Below are positions 48,776 to 61,663 of a DNA stretch of 64,000 nt, piece by piece. Every line of letters starts with the position of its first letter. Position 1 is the stretch's first letter. Position numbers and translations under genes: made by a program. The DNA is from Fratercula arctica (taxonomy: Eukaryota; Chordata; Aves; Charadriiformes; Alcidae), in NCBI GenBank assembly GCA_947846985.1, contig CANTUZ010000027.1, positions 3,888,877 to 3,952,876 of the forward strand, given 5' to 3'. The notes under the pieces were generated by a model, which was not told the DNA's origin, made no database searches, and saw only the letters and a program-made list of their open reading frames with translations.

Positions 48776-51700
48776 ACTCTGACTGCCCCGTCATGTCACA
48801 AAGGGGAGCTCTGACTGCCCCGTGATGTCACAAAGTGAGGGCTCTCACTGCCCTGTGATGTCACCAAGGGTTGTGCTCTGACTGCCCTGTGATGTCACCA
48901 AGGGCAGACTCTGATTGCCTCATGATGTCACTAAGGGGGGCTCTGACGGCCCCATGATGTCACAAAGGTGGGGCTCTGACTGCCCTGTGATGTCACCAAG
49001 AGCAGACTCTGACTGCCCCGTGATGTCACCAAGGACGGGATCTGACTGCCCTGTGATGTCACAAAGGGGGGCTCTGACTGCCCCATGATGTCACAAAGGG
49101 GGTTCTGACTGCCCCGTGATGTCACCAAGGACAGGCTCTCACTCCCCTGTGATGTCCCCAAGGGCGCGATCTGACTGCCCCCTGATGTCACAAAGGGCGG
49201 GTTCTGACTCCCTTGTGATGTCACCAAGGGTGTGCTCTGACTGCCCTGTGGTGTCACCAAAGGCGGGTTCTGAATGCCCTGTGATGTCACAAAAGGGGGG
49301 CTGTGATTGCCCTGTGATGTCACCAAGGGCGGGCTCTGACTGCCCTGTGTTGTCATAAAGGGGTGCTCTGACTGCCCCGTGATGTCACAAAACGGGGCTG
49401 TGACTGCCCTCTGATGTCACATATTGGGGCTCTGACTCTCTTGTGATGTCACCAAGGGTGTGCTCTGACTGCCCCATGATGTCACCAAAGGGGAGCTTCT
49501 GAATGCCCTGTGATGTCACAAAAGGGGGGCTGTGACTGCCCTGTGATGTCACGAAGGGCGGTCTCTGACTGCCTCGTGATGTCACCAAGGGTCGGGCCCT
49601 GACTGTGCCGTGAGGTCACCGAGAGCAGACTCTGACTGCCCCGTGATGTCACAAAGGGGGGGCTCTGACTGCCCTGTGATGTCACCAAGAGCAGACTCTG
49701 ACTGCCCCGTGATGTCACAAAGGGGAGCTCTGACTGCCCCGTGATGTCACAAAGTGAGGGCTCTGACTGCCCTGTGATGTCACCAAGGGTTGTGCTCTGA
49801 CTGCACTGTGATGTCACAAAGGGGGGCTCTGAAGGCCCTGTGATGTCACCAAGGGGGGGCTCTGACTGCCCTGTGATGTCAGCAAGAGCAGACTCTGACT
49901 GCCGCATGATGTCACAAAGGGGGGCTCTGACTGCCCTGTGATGTCACCAAGGGCAGCCTCTGACTGCCCCGTGATGTCACAAAGGGGGGCTCTGACTGCC
50001 CTGTGATGTCACCAAGGGCAACCTCTGACTGCCTCGTGCTGTCACCAAGGGTTGTGCTCTGACTGCCCTGTGATGTCACAAAGGGCAGTCTCTGACTGCC
50101 TCGTGATGTCACCAAGGGTTGTGCTCTGACTGCCCTGTGATGTCACAAAGGGCAGCCTCTGACTGCCTCGTGATGTCACCAAGGGTTGTGCTCTGACTGC
50201 CCTGTGATGTCACAAAGGGGGGCTCTGATTGCCCCGTGATGTCACAAAGGGGGGCTCTGACTGCCCCGTGATGTCACCAAAGGCGGGTTCTGAATGCCCT
50301 GTGATGTCACAAAAGGGGGGCTGTGACTGCCCTGTCATGTCACGAAGGGCGGGTTCTGACTGCCTCGTGATGTCACCAAGGGTCGGGCCCTGACTGCGCC
50401 GTGAGGTCACCGAGAGCGGACTCTGACTGCCCCGTGATGTCACAAAGGGGGGGCTCTGACTGCCCTGTGATGTCACCAAGAGCAGACTCTGACTGCCCCG
50501 TGATGTCACAAAGGGGAGCTCTGACTGCCCTGTGATGTCACCAAGGGTTGTGCTCTGACTGCCCTGTGATGTCACAAAGGGCAGCCTCTGACTGCCTCGT
50601 GATGTCACCAATGGTTGTGCTCTGACTGCACTGTGATGTCACAAAGGGGGGCTCTGACTGCCCCGTGATGTCACAAAGTGAGGGCTCTGACTGCCCTGTG
50701 ATGTCACCAAGGGTTGTGCTCTGACTGCACTGTGATGTCACAAAGGGGGGCTCTGACTGCCCCGTGATGTCACAAAGGGGGGCGCTCTGACTACCCTGTG
50801 ATGTCACCAAGAGCAGACTCTGACTGCCCCGTGATGTCACCAAGGACGGGATCTGACTGCCCTGTGATGTCACAAAGGGGGGCTCTGACTACCCTGCGAT
50901 GTCACCAAGAGCAGACTCTGACTACCCCGTGATGTCACAAAGGGGAGCTCTGACTGCCCCGTGATGTCACAAAGTGAGGGCTCTGACTGCCCTGTGATGT
51001 CACCAAGGGTTGTGCTCTGAAGGCCCTGTGATGTCACAAAGGGCAGCCTCTGACTGCCTCGTGATGTCACCAAGGGCAGACTCTGATTGCCGCATGATGT
51101 CACTAAGGGGGGCTCTGACGGCCCCATCATGTCACAAAGGTGGGGCTCTGACTGCCCTGTGATGTCACCAAGAGCAGACTCTGACTGCCCCGTGATGTCA
51201 CCAAGGACGGGATCTGACTGCCCTGTGATGTCACAAAGGGGGGCTCTGACTGCCCCATGATGTCACAAAGGGGGGCTCTGACTGCCCCGTGATGTCACCA
51301 AGGACAGGCTCTCACTCCCCTGTGATGTCCCCAAGGGCGCGATCTGACTGCCCCCTGATGTCACAAAGGGCGGGTTCTGACTCCCTTGTGATGTCACCAA
51401 GGGTGTGCTCTGACTGCCCTGTGGTGTCACCAAAGGCGGATTCTGAATGCCCTGTGATGTCACAAAAGGGGGGCTGTGATTGCCCTGTGATGTCACCAAG
51501 GGCGGGCTCTGACTGCCCTGTGATGTCACCAAGAGCAGACTCTGACTGTCCTGTGATGTCACCAAGGACGTGATCTGACTGCCCCGTGATGTCACAAAGG
51601 GGGGGCTCTCACTGCCTTGTGATGTCACCAAGGTTCGGGCTCTGACTGCCCTGCGATGTCACCAAGAGCAGACGCTGACTGCTCCATGATGTCACAAAGG

Positions 51701-51784
51701 GGGGCTCTGACTCCCATGTGATGTCACCAAGAGCGGGCTCTGACTCCCCAGCGATGTCACCAAGGGTGTGCTCTGACTGCCCCG

Positions 51785-51792
51785 TGACATCA
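51785..51792. other. TGACATCA variant of the core motif
   Basis: The usual TGATGTCA core is replaced by TGACATCA at its array position. This is the change expected from CpG deamination on the opposite strand of an ancestral TGACGTCA, whereas TGATGTCA is the product on the top strand. No regulatory function is claimed. Confidence 0.7.
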
Positions 51793-51880
51793 AGAAACGG
51801 GGTTCTGACTGCCCTGTGATGTCACCAAGGGGGGCTCTGACTGCCCTGTGATGTCACCAAGGGCAGCCTCTGACTGCCTC

Positions 51881-51890
51881 GTGACGTCAC
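51881..51890. promoter_or_regulatory. Perfect CRE-like palindrome GTGACGTCAC
   Basis: At this unit the array core reads GTGACGTCAC, containing the full palindromic cAMP response element TGACGTCA known to bind CREB/ATF family bZIP factors. It differs by one base from the GTGATGTCAC of almost all other units. The sequence match is certain; binding or function in a satellite is only an inference. Confidence 0.5.
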
Positions 51891-54800
51891 CAAGGATTGT
51901 GCTCTGACTGCCCTGTGATGTCACAAAGGGGGGCCCTGAAGGCCCCGTAATGTCACAAAGGGAGGGCTCTGACTGCCCTGTGATGTCACCAAGAGCAGAT
52001 TCTGACTGCCCCGTGATGTCACAAATGGGAGCTCTGACTGTCCCGTGATGTCACAAAGACGGGGCTCTGACTGCCCCGTGATGTCACCAAGGGTTGTGCT
52101 CTGCCTGCCCTGTGATGTCACAAAGGGGGGCTCTGACTGCCCTGTGATGTCACCAAGGGCAGCCTCTGACTGTCTCGTGATGTCACAAAGGGTTCTGCTC
52201 TGACTGCCCTGTGATGTCACAAAGGGGGGGCTCTGACTGCCCTGTGATGTCACCAAGGGCAGCCTCTGACTGCCTCGTGATGTCACCAAGGGTTGTGCTG
52301 TGACTGCCCTGTGATGACACAAAGGGCAGCCTCTGACTGCCTCGTGATGTCACCAAGGGTTGTGCTCTGACTACCCTGTGATGTCACAAAGGGGTCTCTG
52401 ACTGCCTTGTGATGTCACCAAGGTTCGGGCTCTGACTGCCCTGCGATGTCACCAAGGGCAGACTCTGACTGCCCCGTGATGTCACAAAGGGGAGCTCTGA
52501 CTGCCGCATGATGTCACAAAGGGGGGTTCTGACTGCCCTGTCATGTCACCAAGGGCAGCCTCTGACTGCCCCGTGATGTCACAAAGGGGGGCTCTGACTG
52601 CCCTGTGATATCACCAAGGGCAGCCTCTGACTGCCCCGTGATGTCACAAAGGGGGGCTCTGACTGCCCTGTGATGTCACCAAGAGCAGACTCTGACTGCC
52701 CCGTGATGTCACCAAGGATGGGATCTGACTGCCCTGTGATGTCACAAAGGGGGGCTCTGACTACCTTGTGATGTCACCAAGGTTCGGGCTCTGACTGCCC
52801 TGTGATGTCACCAAGAGCAGACTCTGACTGCCCCGTGATGTCACAAAGGGGAGCTCTGACTGCCCCGTGATGTCACAAAGTGGGGGCTCTGACTGCGCTG
52901 TGATGTCACCAAGGGTTGTGCTCTGACTGCACTGTGATGTCACAAAGGGGGGCTCTGAAGGCCCTGTGATGTCACCAAGGGGGGCTCTGACTGCCCTGTG
53001 ATGTCAGCAAGAGCAGACTCTGACTGCCGCATGATGTCACCAACGGCGGGCTCTGACTGCCCTGTGATGTCACCAAGGGCAACCTCTGACTGCCTCGTGC
53101 TGTCACCAAGGGTTGTGCTCTGACTGCCCTGTGATGTCAAAAAGGGCAGCCTCTGACTGCCTTGTGATGTCACCAAGGGTCGGGCCCTGACTGTGCCGTG
53201 AGCTCACCCAGAGCGGACTCTGACTGCCCTGTGATGTCACAAAGGGGGGCTCTGAAGGCCCTGTGATGTCACCAAGGGGGGGCTCTGACTGCCCTGTGAT
53301 GTCAGCAAGAGCAGACTCTGACTGCCGCATCATGTCACAAAGGGGGGCTCTGACTGCCCTGTGATGTCACCAAGAGCAGCCTCTGACTGCCCCGTGATGT
53401 CACAAAGGGGGGCTCTGACTGCCCTGTGATGTCACCAAGGGCAACCTCTGACTGCCTCGTGCTGTCACCAAGGGTTGTGCTCTGACTGCCCTGTGATGTC
53501 ACAAAGGGCAGCCTCTGACTGCCTCGTGATGTCACAAAGGGGGGCTCTGACTGCCCCATGATGTCACAAAGGGGGGCTCTGACGGCCCCATGATGTCACA
53601 AAGGTGGGGCTCTGACTGCCCTGTGATGTCACCAAGAGCAGACTCTGACTGCCCCGTGATGTCACCAAGGACGGGATCTGACTGCCCTGTGATGTCACAA
53701 AGGGGGGGCTCTGACTGCCCCATGATGTCACAAAGGGGGGCTCTGACTGCCCCGTGATGTCACCAAGGACAGGCTCTCACTCCCCTGTGATGTCCCCAAG
53801 GGCGCCATCTGACTGCCCCCTGATGTCACAAAGGGCGGGTTCTGACTCCCTTGTGATGTCACCAAGGGTGTGCTCTGACTGCCCTGTGGTGTCACCAAAG
53901 GCGGGTTCTGAATGCCCTGTGATGTCACAAAACGGGGCTGTGACTGCCCTCTGATGTCACATATTGGGGCTCTGACTCTCTTGTGATGTCACCAAGGGTG
54001 TGCTCTGACTGCCCCATGATGTCACCAAAGGCGGGTTCTGAATGCCCTGTGATGTCACAAAAGGGGGGCTCTGACTGCCTCGTGATGTCACCAAGAGTCG
54101 GGCCCTGACTGTGCCGTGATGTCACCAAGAGCGTACTCTGACTGCCTCGTCATGTCACCAAGGGTCGGGCCCTGACTGTGCCGTGAGGTCACCGAGAGCG
54201 GACTCTGACTGCCCCGTGATGTCACCAAGAGTCGGGCCCTGACTGCCCTGTGATGTCACCAAGAGCAGACTCTGACTGCCCCGTGATGTCACCAAGGACG
54301 GGATCTGACTGCCCTGTGATGTCACAAAGGGGGGCTCTGACTGCCTTGTGATGTCACCAAGGTTCGGGCTCTGACTGCCCTGCGATGTCACCAAGAGGAG
54401 ACTCTGACTGCCCCGTGATGTCACAAAGGGGAGCTCTGACTGCCCCGTGATGTCACAAAGTGGGGGCTCTGACTGCGCTGTGATGTCAACAAGGGTTGTG
54501 CTCTGACTGCACTGTGATGTCACAAAGGGGGGCTCTGAAGGCCCTGTGATGTCACCAAGGGGGGGCTCTGACTGCCCTGTGATGTCACCAAGGGCAGACT
54601 CTGATTGCCGTATGATGTCACAAAGGGGGGCTCTGACGGCCCCATGATGTCACAAAGGTGGGGCTCTGACTGACCTGTGATGTCACCAAGAGCAGACTCT
54701 GACTGCCCCGTGATGTCACCAAGGACGGGATCTGACTGCCCTGTGATGTCACAAAGGCGGGCTCTGACTGCACCATGGTGTGACAAAGGGGGGCTCTGAC

Positions 54801-57800
54801 TGCCCTGTGATGTCACCAAGGGCAGCCTCTGACCACCTCGTGATGTCACCAAGGGTCGGGCCCTGACTCTGACGTGAGGTAACCGAGAGCGGAATCTGAC
54901 TGCCCCGTAATGTCACAAAGGGGGGCTCTGACTGCCCTGTGATGTCACCAAGGGCAGCCTCTGACTGCCTCGTGATGTCACCAAGGGTTGTGCTCTGACT
55001 GCCCTGTGATGTCACCAAGGGTTGTGCTCTGACTGCCCCGTGATGTCACCAAGGACAGGCTCTCACTCCCCTGTGATGTCCCCAAGGGCGCGATCTGACT
55101 GCCCCCTGATGTCACAAAGGGCGGGTTCTGACTCCCTTGTGATGTCACCAAGGGTGTGCTCTGACTGCCGTGTGGTGTCACCAAAGGCGGGTTCTCAATG
55201 CCCTGTGATGTCACAAAAGGGGGGCTGTGATTGCCCTGTGATGTCACCAAGGGCGGGCTCTGACTGCCCTGTGTTGTCATAAAGGGGTGCTCTGACTGCC
55301 CCGTGATGTCACAAAACGGGGCTGTGACTGCCCTCTGATGTCACATATTGGGGCTCTGACTCTCTTGTGATGTCACCAAGGGTGTGCTCTGACTGCCCCA
55401 TGATGTCACCAAAGGCGGGTTCTGAATGCCCTGTGATGTCACAAAAGGGGGGCTGTGACTGCCCTGTGATGTCACGAAGGGCGGGCTCTGACTGCCTCGT
55501 GATGTCACCAAGAGTCGGGCCCTGACTGTGTCGTGATGTCACCAAGAGCCTACTCTGACTGCCTCGTGATGTCACCAAGGGTCGGGCCCTGACTGTGCCG
55601 TGAGGTCACCGAGAGCGGACTCTGACTGCCCCGTGATGTCACAAAGGGGGGCTCTGACTGCCCTGTGATGTCACCAAGAGCAGACTCTGACTGCCCCGTG
55701 ATGTCACCAAGGACGGGATCTGACTACCCTGTGATGTCAGAAAGGGGAGCTCTGACTGCCCCGTGATGTCACAAAGTGGGGGCTCTGACTGCGCTGTGAT
55801 GTCACCAAGGGTTGTGCTCTGACTGCACTGTGATGTCACAAAGGGGGGCTCTGAAGGCCCTGTGATGTCACCAAGGGGGGGCTCTGACTGCCCTGTGATG
55901 TCAGCAAGAGCAGACTCTGACTGCCGCATGATGTCACCAAGGGCGGGCTCTGACTGCCCTGTGATGTCACCAAGGGCAGCCTCTGACTGCCCCGTGATGT
56001 CACAAAGGGGGGCTCTGACTACCCTGTGATGTCACCAAGGGCAACCTCTGACTGCCTCGTGCTGTCACCAAGGGTTGTGACCTGACTGCCCTGTGATGTC
56101 ACAAAGGGCAGCCTCTGACTACCTCGTGATGTCACCAAGGGCAGACTCTGATTGCCGCATGATGTCACAAAGGGGGGCTCTGACGGCCCCATGATGTCAC
56201 AAAGGTGGGGCTCTGACTGCCCTGTGATGTCACCAAGAGCAGACTCTGACTGCCCTGTGATGTCACCAAGGACGGGATCTGACTACCCTGTGATGTCACA
56301 AAGGGGGGCTCTGACTGCCCCATGATGTCACAAAGGGGGACTCTGACTGCCCTGTGATGTCACCAAGGGCAGCCTCTGACTGCCCTGTGATGTCACCAAC
56401 GGTCGGGCCCTGACTGTGCCGTGAGGTCACCGAGAGCGGACTCTGACTGCCCCGTGATGTCACAAAGGGGGGCTCTGACTGCCCTGTGATGTCACCAAGG
56501 GCAGCCTCTGACTGCCTCGTGATGTCACCAAGGGTTGTGCTCTGACTGCCCTGTGATGTCACCAAGAGCAGACTCTGACTGCCCCGTGATGTCACCAAGG
56601 ACGGGATCTGACTGCCCTGTGATGTCACAAAGGGGGGCTCTGACTGCCCCATGATGTCACAAAGGGGGGCTCTGACTGCCCCGTGATGTCACCAAGGACA
56701 GGCTCTCACTCCCCTGTGATGTCCCCAAGGGCGCGATCTGACTGCCCCCTGATGTCACAAAGGGCGGGTTCTGACTCCCTTATGATGTCACCAAGGGTGT
56801 GCTCTGACTGCCCTGTGGTGTCACCAAAGGCGGGTTCTGAATGCCCTGTGATGTCACAAAAGGGGGGCTGTGATTGCCCTGTGATGTCACCAAGGGCGGG
56901 CTCTGACTGCCCTGTGTTGTCATAAAGGGGTGCTCTGACTGCCCCGTGATGTCACAAAACGGGGCTGTGACTGCCCTCTGATGTCACATATTGGGGCTCT
57001 GACTCTCTTGTGATGTCACCAAGGGTATGCTCTGACTGCCCCATGATGTCACCAAAGGCGGGTTCTGAATGCCCTGTGATGTCACAAAAGGGGGGCTGTG
57101 ACTGCCCTGTGATGTCACGAAGGGCGGGTTCTGAATGCCTCGTGATGTCACCAAGAGTCGGGCCCTGACTGTGCCGTGATGTCACCGAGAGCGTACTCTG
57201 ACTGCCTCGTGATGTCACCAAGGGTCGGGCCCTGACTGTGCCGTGATGTCACCGAGAGCGGACTCTGACTGCCCCGTGATGTCACAAAGGGGGGCTCTGA
57301 CTGCCCTGTGATGTCACCAAGAGCAGACTCTGACTGCCCCGTGATGTCACAAAGGGGAGCTCTAACTGCCCCGTGATGTCACAAAGTGGGGGCTCTGACT
57401 GCCTTGTGATGTCACCAAGGGTTGTGCTCTGACTGCCCTGTGATGTCACAAAGGGGGGCTCTGAAGGCCCTGTGATGTCACCAAGGGGGGGCTCTGACTG
57501 CCCTGTGATGTCAGCAAGAGCAGACTCTGACTGCCGCATGATGTCACCAAGGGCGGGCTCTGACTGCCCTGTGATGTCACCAAGGGCAGCCTCTGACTGC
57601 CCCGTGATGTCACAAAGGGGGGCTCTGACTGCCCTGTGATGTCACCAAGGGCAACCTCTGACTGCCTCGTGCTGTCACCAAGGGTTGTGCTCTGACTGCC
57701 CTGTGATGTCACCAAGGGCAGCCTCTGACTGCCTCGTGATTTCACCAAGGGCAGACTCTGATTGCCGCATGATGTCACAAAGGGGGGCTCTGACGGCCCC

Positions 57801-58166
57801 ATGATGTCACAAAGGTGGGGCTCTGACTGCCCTGTGATGTCACCAAGAGCAGACTCTGACTGACCCGTGATGTCACCAAGGACGGGATCTGACTGCCCTG
57901 TGATGCCACAAAGGGGGCCTCTGACTGCCCCATGATGTCACAAAGGGGGGCTCTGACTGCCCCCTGATGTCACAAAGGGCGGGTTCTGACTCCCTTATGA
58001 TGTCACCAAGGGTGTGCTCTGACTGCCCTGTGGTGTCACCAAAGGCGGGTTCCGAATGCCCTGTGATGTCACAAAAGGGGGGCTGTGATTGCCCTGTGAT
58101 GTCACCAAGGGCGGGCTCTGACTGCCCTGTGTTGTCATAAAGGGGTGCTCTGACTGCCCCGTGATG

Positions 58167-58368
58167 TCACAAAACGGGGCTGTGACTGCCCTCTGATGTC
58201 ACATATTGGGGCTCTGACTCTCTTGTGATGTCACCAAGGGTGTGCTCTGACTGCCTCATGATGTCACCAAAGGCGGTTTCTGAATGCCCTGGGATGTCAC
58301 AAAAGGGGGGCTGTGACTGCCCTGTGATGTCACGAAGGACGGGCTCTGACTGCCTCGTGATGTCACCA
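58167..58368. repeat. Local duplication in array 2, copy 1 (394 bp offset)
   Basis: This segment carries three unusual changes in a landmark block: GCCTCATGATG, GGCGGTTTCTG and CCCTGGGATGTC. The same three appear together at 58561-58762 and I do not see them combined elsewhere in the array. They differ at one visible base (GAAGGACGGG here, GAAGGGCGGG there). Confidence 0.8.
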
Positions 58369-58560
58369 AGGGTTGTGCTCTGACTGCCCTGTGATGTCAC
58401 AAAGGGGGGCTCTGACTGCCCCGTGATGTCACAAAGGGGGGGGCTCTGACTACCCTGTGATGTCACCGAGAGCAGACTCTGACTGCCCCGTGATGTCACC
58501 AAGGACGGGATCTGACTGCCCTGTGATGTCACAAAGGGGGGCTGTGACTGCCCCGTGATG

Positions 58561-58762
58561 TCACAAAACGGGGCTGTGACTGCCCTCTGATGTCACATAT
58601 TGGGGCTCTGACTCTCTTGTGATGTCACCAAGGGTGTGCTCTGACTGCCTCATGATGTCACCAAAGGCGGTTTCTGAATGCCCTGGGATGTCACAAAAGG
58701 GGGGCTGTGACTGCCCTGTGATGTCACGAAGGGCGGGCTCTGACTGCCTCGTGATGTCACCA
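58561..58762. repeat. Local duplication in array 2, copy 2
   Basis: This is the partner of 58167-58368, with the same private variants. After the shared part it goes on to CAAGGGTCGGG, while copy 1 goes on to CAAGGGTTGTG. The sharing of rare variants makes this one of the most recent events visible in the array. Confidence 0.8.
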
Positions 58763-61653
58763 AGGGTCGGGCCCTGACTGTGCCGTGAGGTCACCGAGAG
58801 CGGACTCTGACTGCCCCGTGATGTCACCAAGAGTCGGGCCCTGACTGCCCTGTGATGTCACCAAGAGCAGACTCTGACTGCCCCGTGATGTCACCAAGGA
58901 CGGGATCTGACTGCCCTGTGATGTCACCAAGGGTTGTGCTCTGACTGCCCTGTGATGTCACAAAGGGGGGCTCTGAAGGCCCTGTGATGTCACCAAGGGG
59001 GGGCTCTGACTGCCCTGTGATGTCAGCAAGAGCAGACTCTGACTGCCGCATGATGTCACAAAGGGGGGCTCTGACTGCCCTGTGATGTCACCAAGGGCAG
59101 CCTCTGACTGCCCCGTGATGTCACAAAGGGGGGCTCTGACTGCCCTGTTATGTCACCAAGGGCAACCTCTAACTGCCCCGTGATGTCACAAAGGGGGGCT
59201 CTGCCTGCCCTGTGATGTCACAAAGGGCAACCTCTGACTGCCTCGTGCTGTCACCAAGGGTTGTGCTCTGACTGCCCTGTGATGTCACAAAGGGCAGCCT
59301 CTGACTGCCTCGTGATGTCACCAAGGGTTGTGCTCTGACTGCCCTGTGATGTCACAAAGGGGGGCTCTGACTGTCCCGTGATGTCACAAAGGGGGGCTCT
59401 GACTACCCTGTGATGTCACCAAGGGTTCTTCTCTGACTGCCCTGTGATGTCACAAAGGGGGGCTCTGACTGCCCCGTGATGTCACAAAGGGGGGGGCTCT
59501 GACTACCCTGTAATGTCACCGAGAGCAGACTCTGACTGCCCCGTGATGTCACCAAGGACGGGATCTGACTGCCCTGTGATGTCACCAAGGGTTGTGCTCT
59601 GACTGCCCCGTGATGTCACCAAGGACAGGCTCTCACTCCCCTGTGATGTCCCCAAGGGCGCGATCTGACTGCCCCCTGATGTCACAAAGGGCGGGTTCTG
59701 ACTCCCTTGTGATGTCACCAAGGGTGTGCTCTGACTGCCCTGTGGTGTCACCAAAGGCGGGTTCTGAATGCCCTGTGATGTCACAAAAGGGGGGCTGTGA
59801 TTGCCCTGTGATGTCACCAAGGGCGGGCTCTGACTGCCCTGTGTTGTCATAAAGGGGTGCTCTGACTGCCCCGTGATGTCACAAAACGGGGCTGTGACTG
59901 CCCTCTGATGTCACATATTGGGGCTCTGACTCTCTTGTGATGTCACCAAGGGTGTGCTCTGACTGCCCCATGATGTCACCAAAGGCGGGTTCTGAATGCC
60001 CTGTGATGTCACAAAAGGGGGGCTGTGACTGCCCTGTGATGTCACGAAGGGCGGGCTCTGACTGCCTCGTGATGTCACCAAGGGTCGGGCCCTGACTGTG
60101 CCGTGAGGTCACCGAGAGCGGACTCTGACTGCCCCGTCATGTCACAAAGGGGGGCTCTGACTGCCCTGTGATGTCACAAAGGGGGGCTCTGACTGCCTTG
60201 TGATGTCACCAAGGTTCGGGCTCTGACTGCCCTGCGATATCACCAAGGGCAGACTTTGACTGTCCCGTGATGTCACAAAGTGAGGGCTCTGACTGCCCTG
60301 TGATGTCACCAAGGGTTGTGCTCTGACTGCCCTGTGATGTCACAAAGGGGGGCTCTGAAGGCCCTGTGATGTCACCAAGGGGGGGCTCTGACTGCCCTGT
60401 GATGTCACCAAGGGTTGTGCTCTGAATGCCCTGTGATGTCACAAAGGGCAGCCTCTGACTGCCTCGTGATGTCACCAAGGGTTGTGCTCTGACTGCACTG
60501 TGATGTCACAAAGGGGGGCTCTGACTGCCCCGTGATGTCACAAAGGGGGGCGCTCTGACTACCCTGTGATGTCACCAAGAGCAGACTCTGACTGCCCCGT
60601 GATGTCACCAAGGACGGGATCTGACTGCCCTGTGATGTCACAAAGGGGGGCTCTGACTGCCTTGTGATGTCACCAAGGTTCGGGCTCTGACTGCCCTGCG
60701 ATGTCACCAAGGGCAGACTCTGACTGCCCCGTGATGTCACAAAGGGGAGCTCTGACTGCCCCGTGATGTCACAAAGTGAGGGCTTTGACTGCCCTGTGAT
60801 GTCACCAAGGGTTGTGCTCTGACTGCACTGTGATGTCACAAAGGGGGGCTCTGAAGGCCCTGTGATGTCACCAAGGGGGGGCTCTGACTGCCCTGTGATG
60901 TCAGCAAGAGCAGACTCTGACTGTCGCATGATGTCACAAAGGGGGGCTCTGACTGCCCTGTGATGTCACCAAGGGCAGCCTCTGACTGCCCCGTGATGTC
61001 ACAAAGGGGGGCTCTGACTGCCCTGTGATGTCACCAAGGGCAACCTCTGACTGCCTCGTGCTGTCACCAAGGGTTGTGCTCTGACTGCCCTGTGATGTCA
61101 CCAAGGGCAGCCTCTGACTGCCTCGTGATGTCACAAAGGGCAGACTCTGACTGCCCCGTGATGTCACAAAGGTGGGGCTGTGACTGCCCTGTGATGTCAC
61201 CAAGAGCAGACTCTGACTGCCCCGTGATGTCACCAAGGACGGGATCTGACTGCCCTGTGATGTCACAAAGGGGGGCTCTGACTGCCCCGTGATGTCACCA
61301 AGGACAGGCTCTCACTCCCCTGTGATGTCCCCAAGGGCGCGATCTGACTGCCCCCTGATGTCACAAAGGGCGGGTTCTGACTCCCTTGTGATGTCACCAA
61401 GGGTGTGCTCTGACTGCCCTGTGGTGTCACCAAAGGCGGGTTCTGAATGCCCTGTGATGTCACAAAAGGGGGGCTGTGACTGCCCTGTGATGTCACGAAG
61501 GGCGGGCTCTGACTGCCTCGTGATGTCACCAAGAGTCGAGCCCTGACTGTGCCGTGATGTCACCAAGAGCGTACTCTGACTGCCTCGTGATGTCACCAAG
61601 GGTCGGGCCCTGACTGTGCCGTGAGGTCACCGAGAGCGGACTCTGACTGCCCC

Positions 61654-61663
61654 GTGACGTCAC
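61654..61663. promoter_or_regulatory. Second perfect CRE-like palindrome GTGACGTCAC
   Basis: A second unit with the unmodified GTGACGTCAC core, in the context CCCC before and CAAGAGTCGGG after. The related units at 54205 and 58818 have TGATGTCA in the same context. This is either a retained ancestral CpG or a back-mutation. Function is not implied. Confidence 0.5.

Larger units (their letters stand above)
51520..52330. repeat. Diverged stretch of array 2
   Basis: Units here carry many private changes: GCAGACGCTGACTGCTCC, CTCCCATGTGATG, CTCCCCAGCGATG, GTGACATCAAGAAACGGGG, GGGCCCTGAAGG, AAATGGGAGCTC, AAAGACGGGGCTC, GGGTTCTGCTC. The length stays near 33 bp, so the reading phase of the array is kept. 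It begins after a landmark block (51302) that is cut short. Confidence 0.65.

Noticed and set aside
60405..60929. Ser/Thr/Gln/Pro-rich 11-residue repeat frames in array 2 as mucin-like proteins
   Set aside because: The 33 bp unit equals 11 codons, so any stop-free frame gives an 11-residue repeat. Two minus-strand frames and one plus-strand frame are all open, and 32 and 34 bp units break each within 200 codons.
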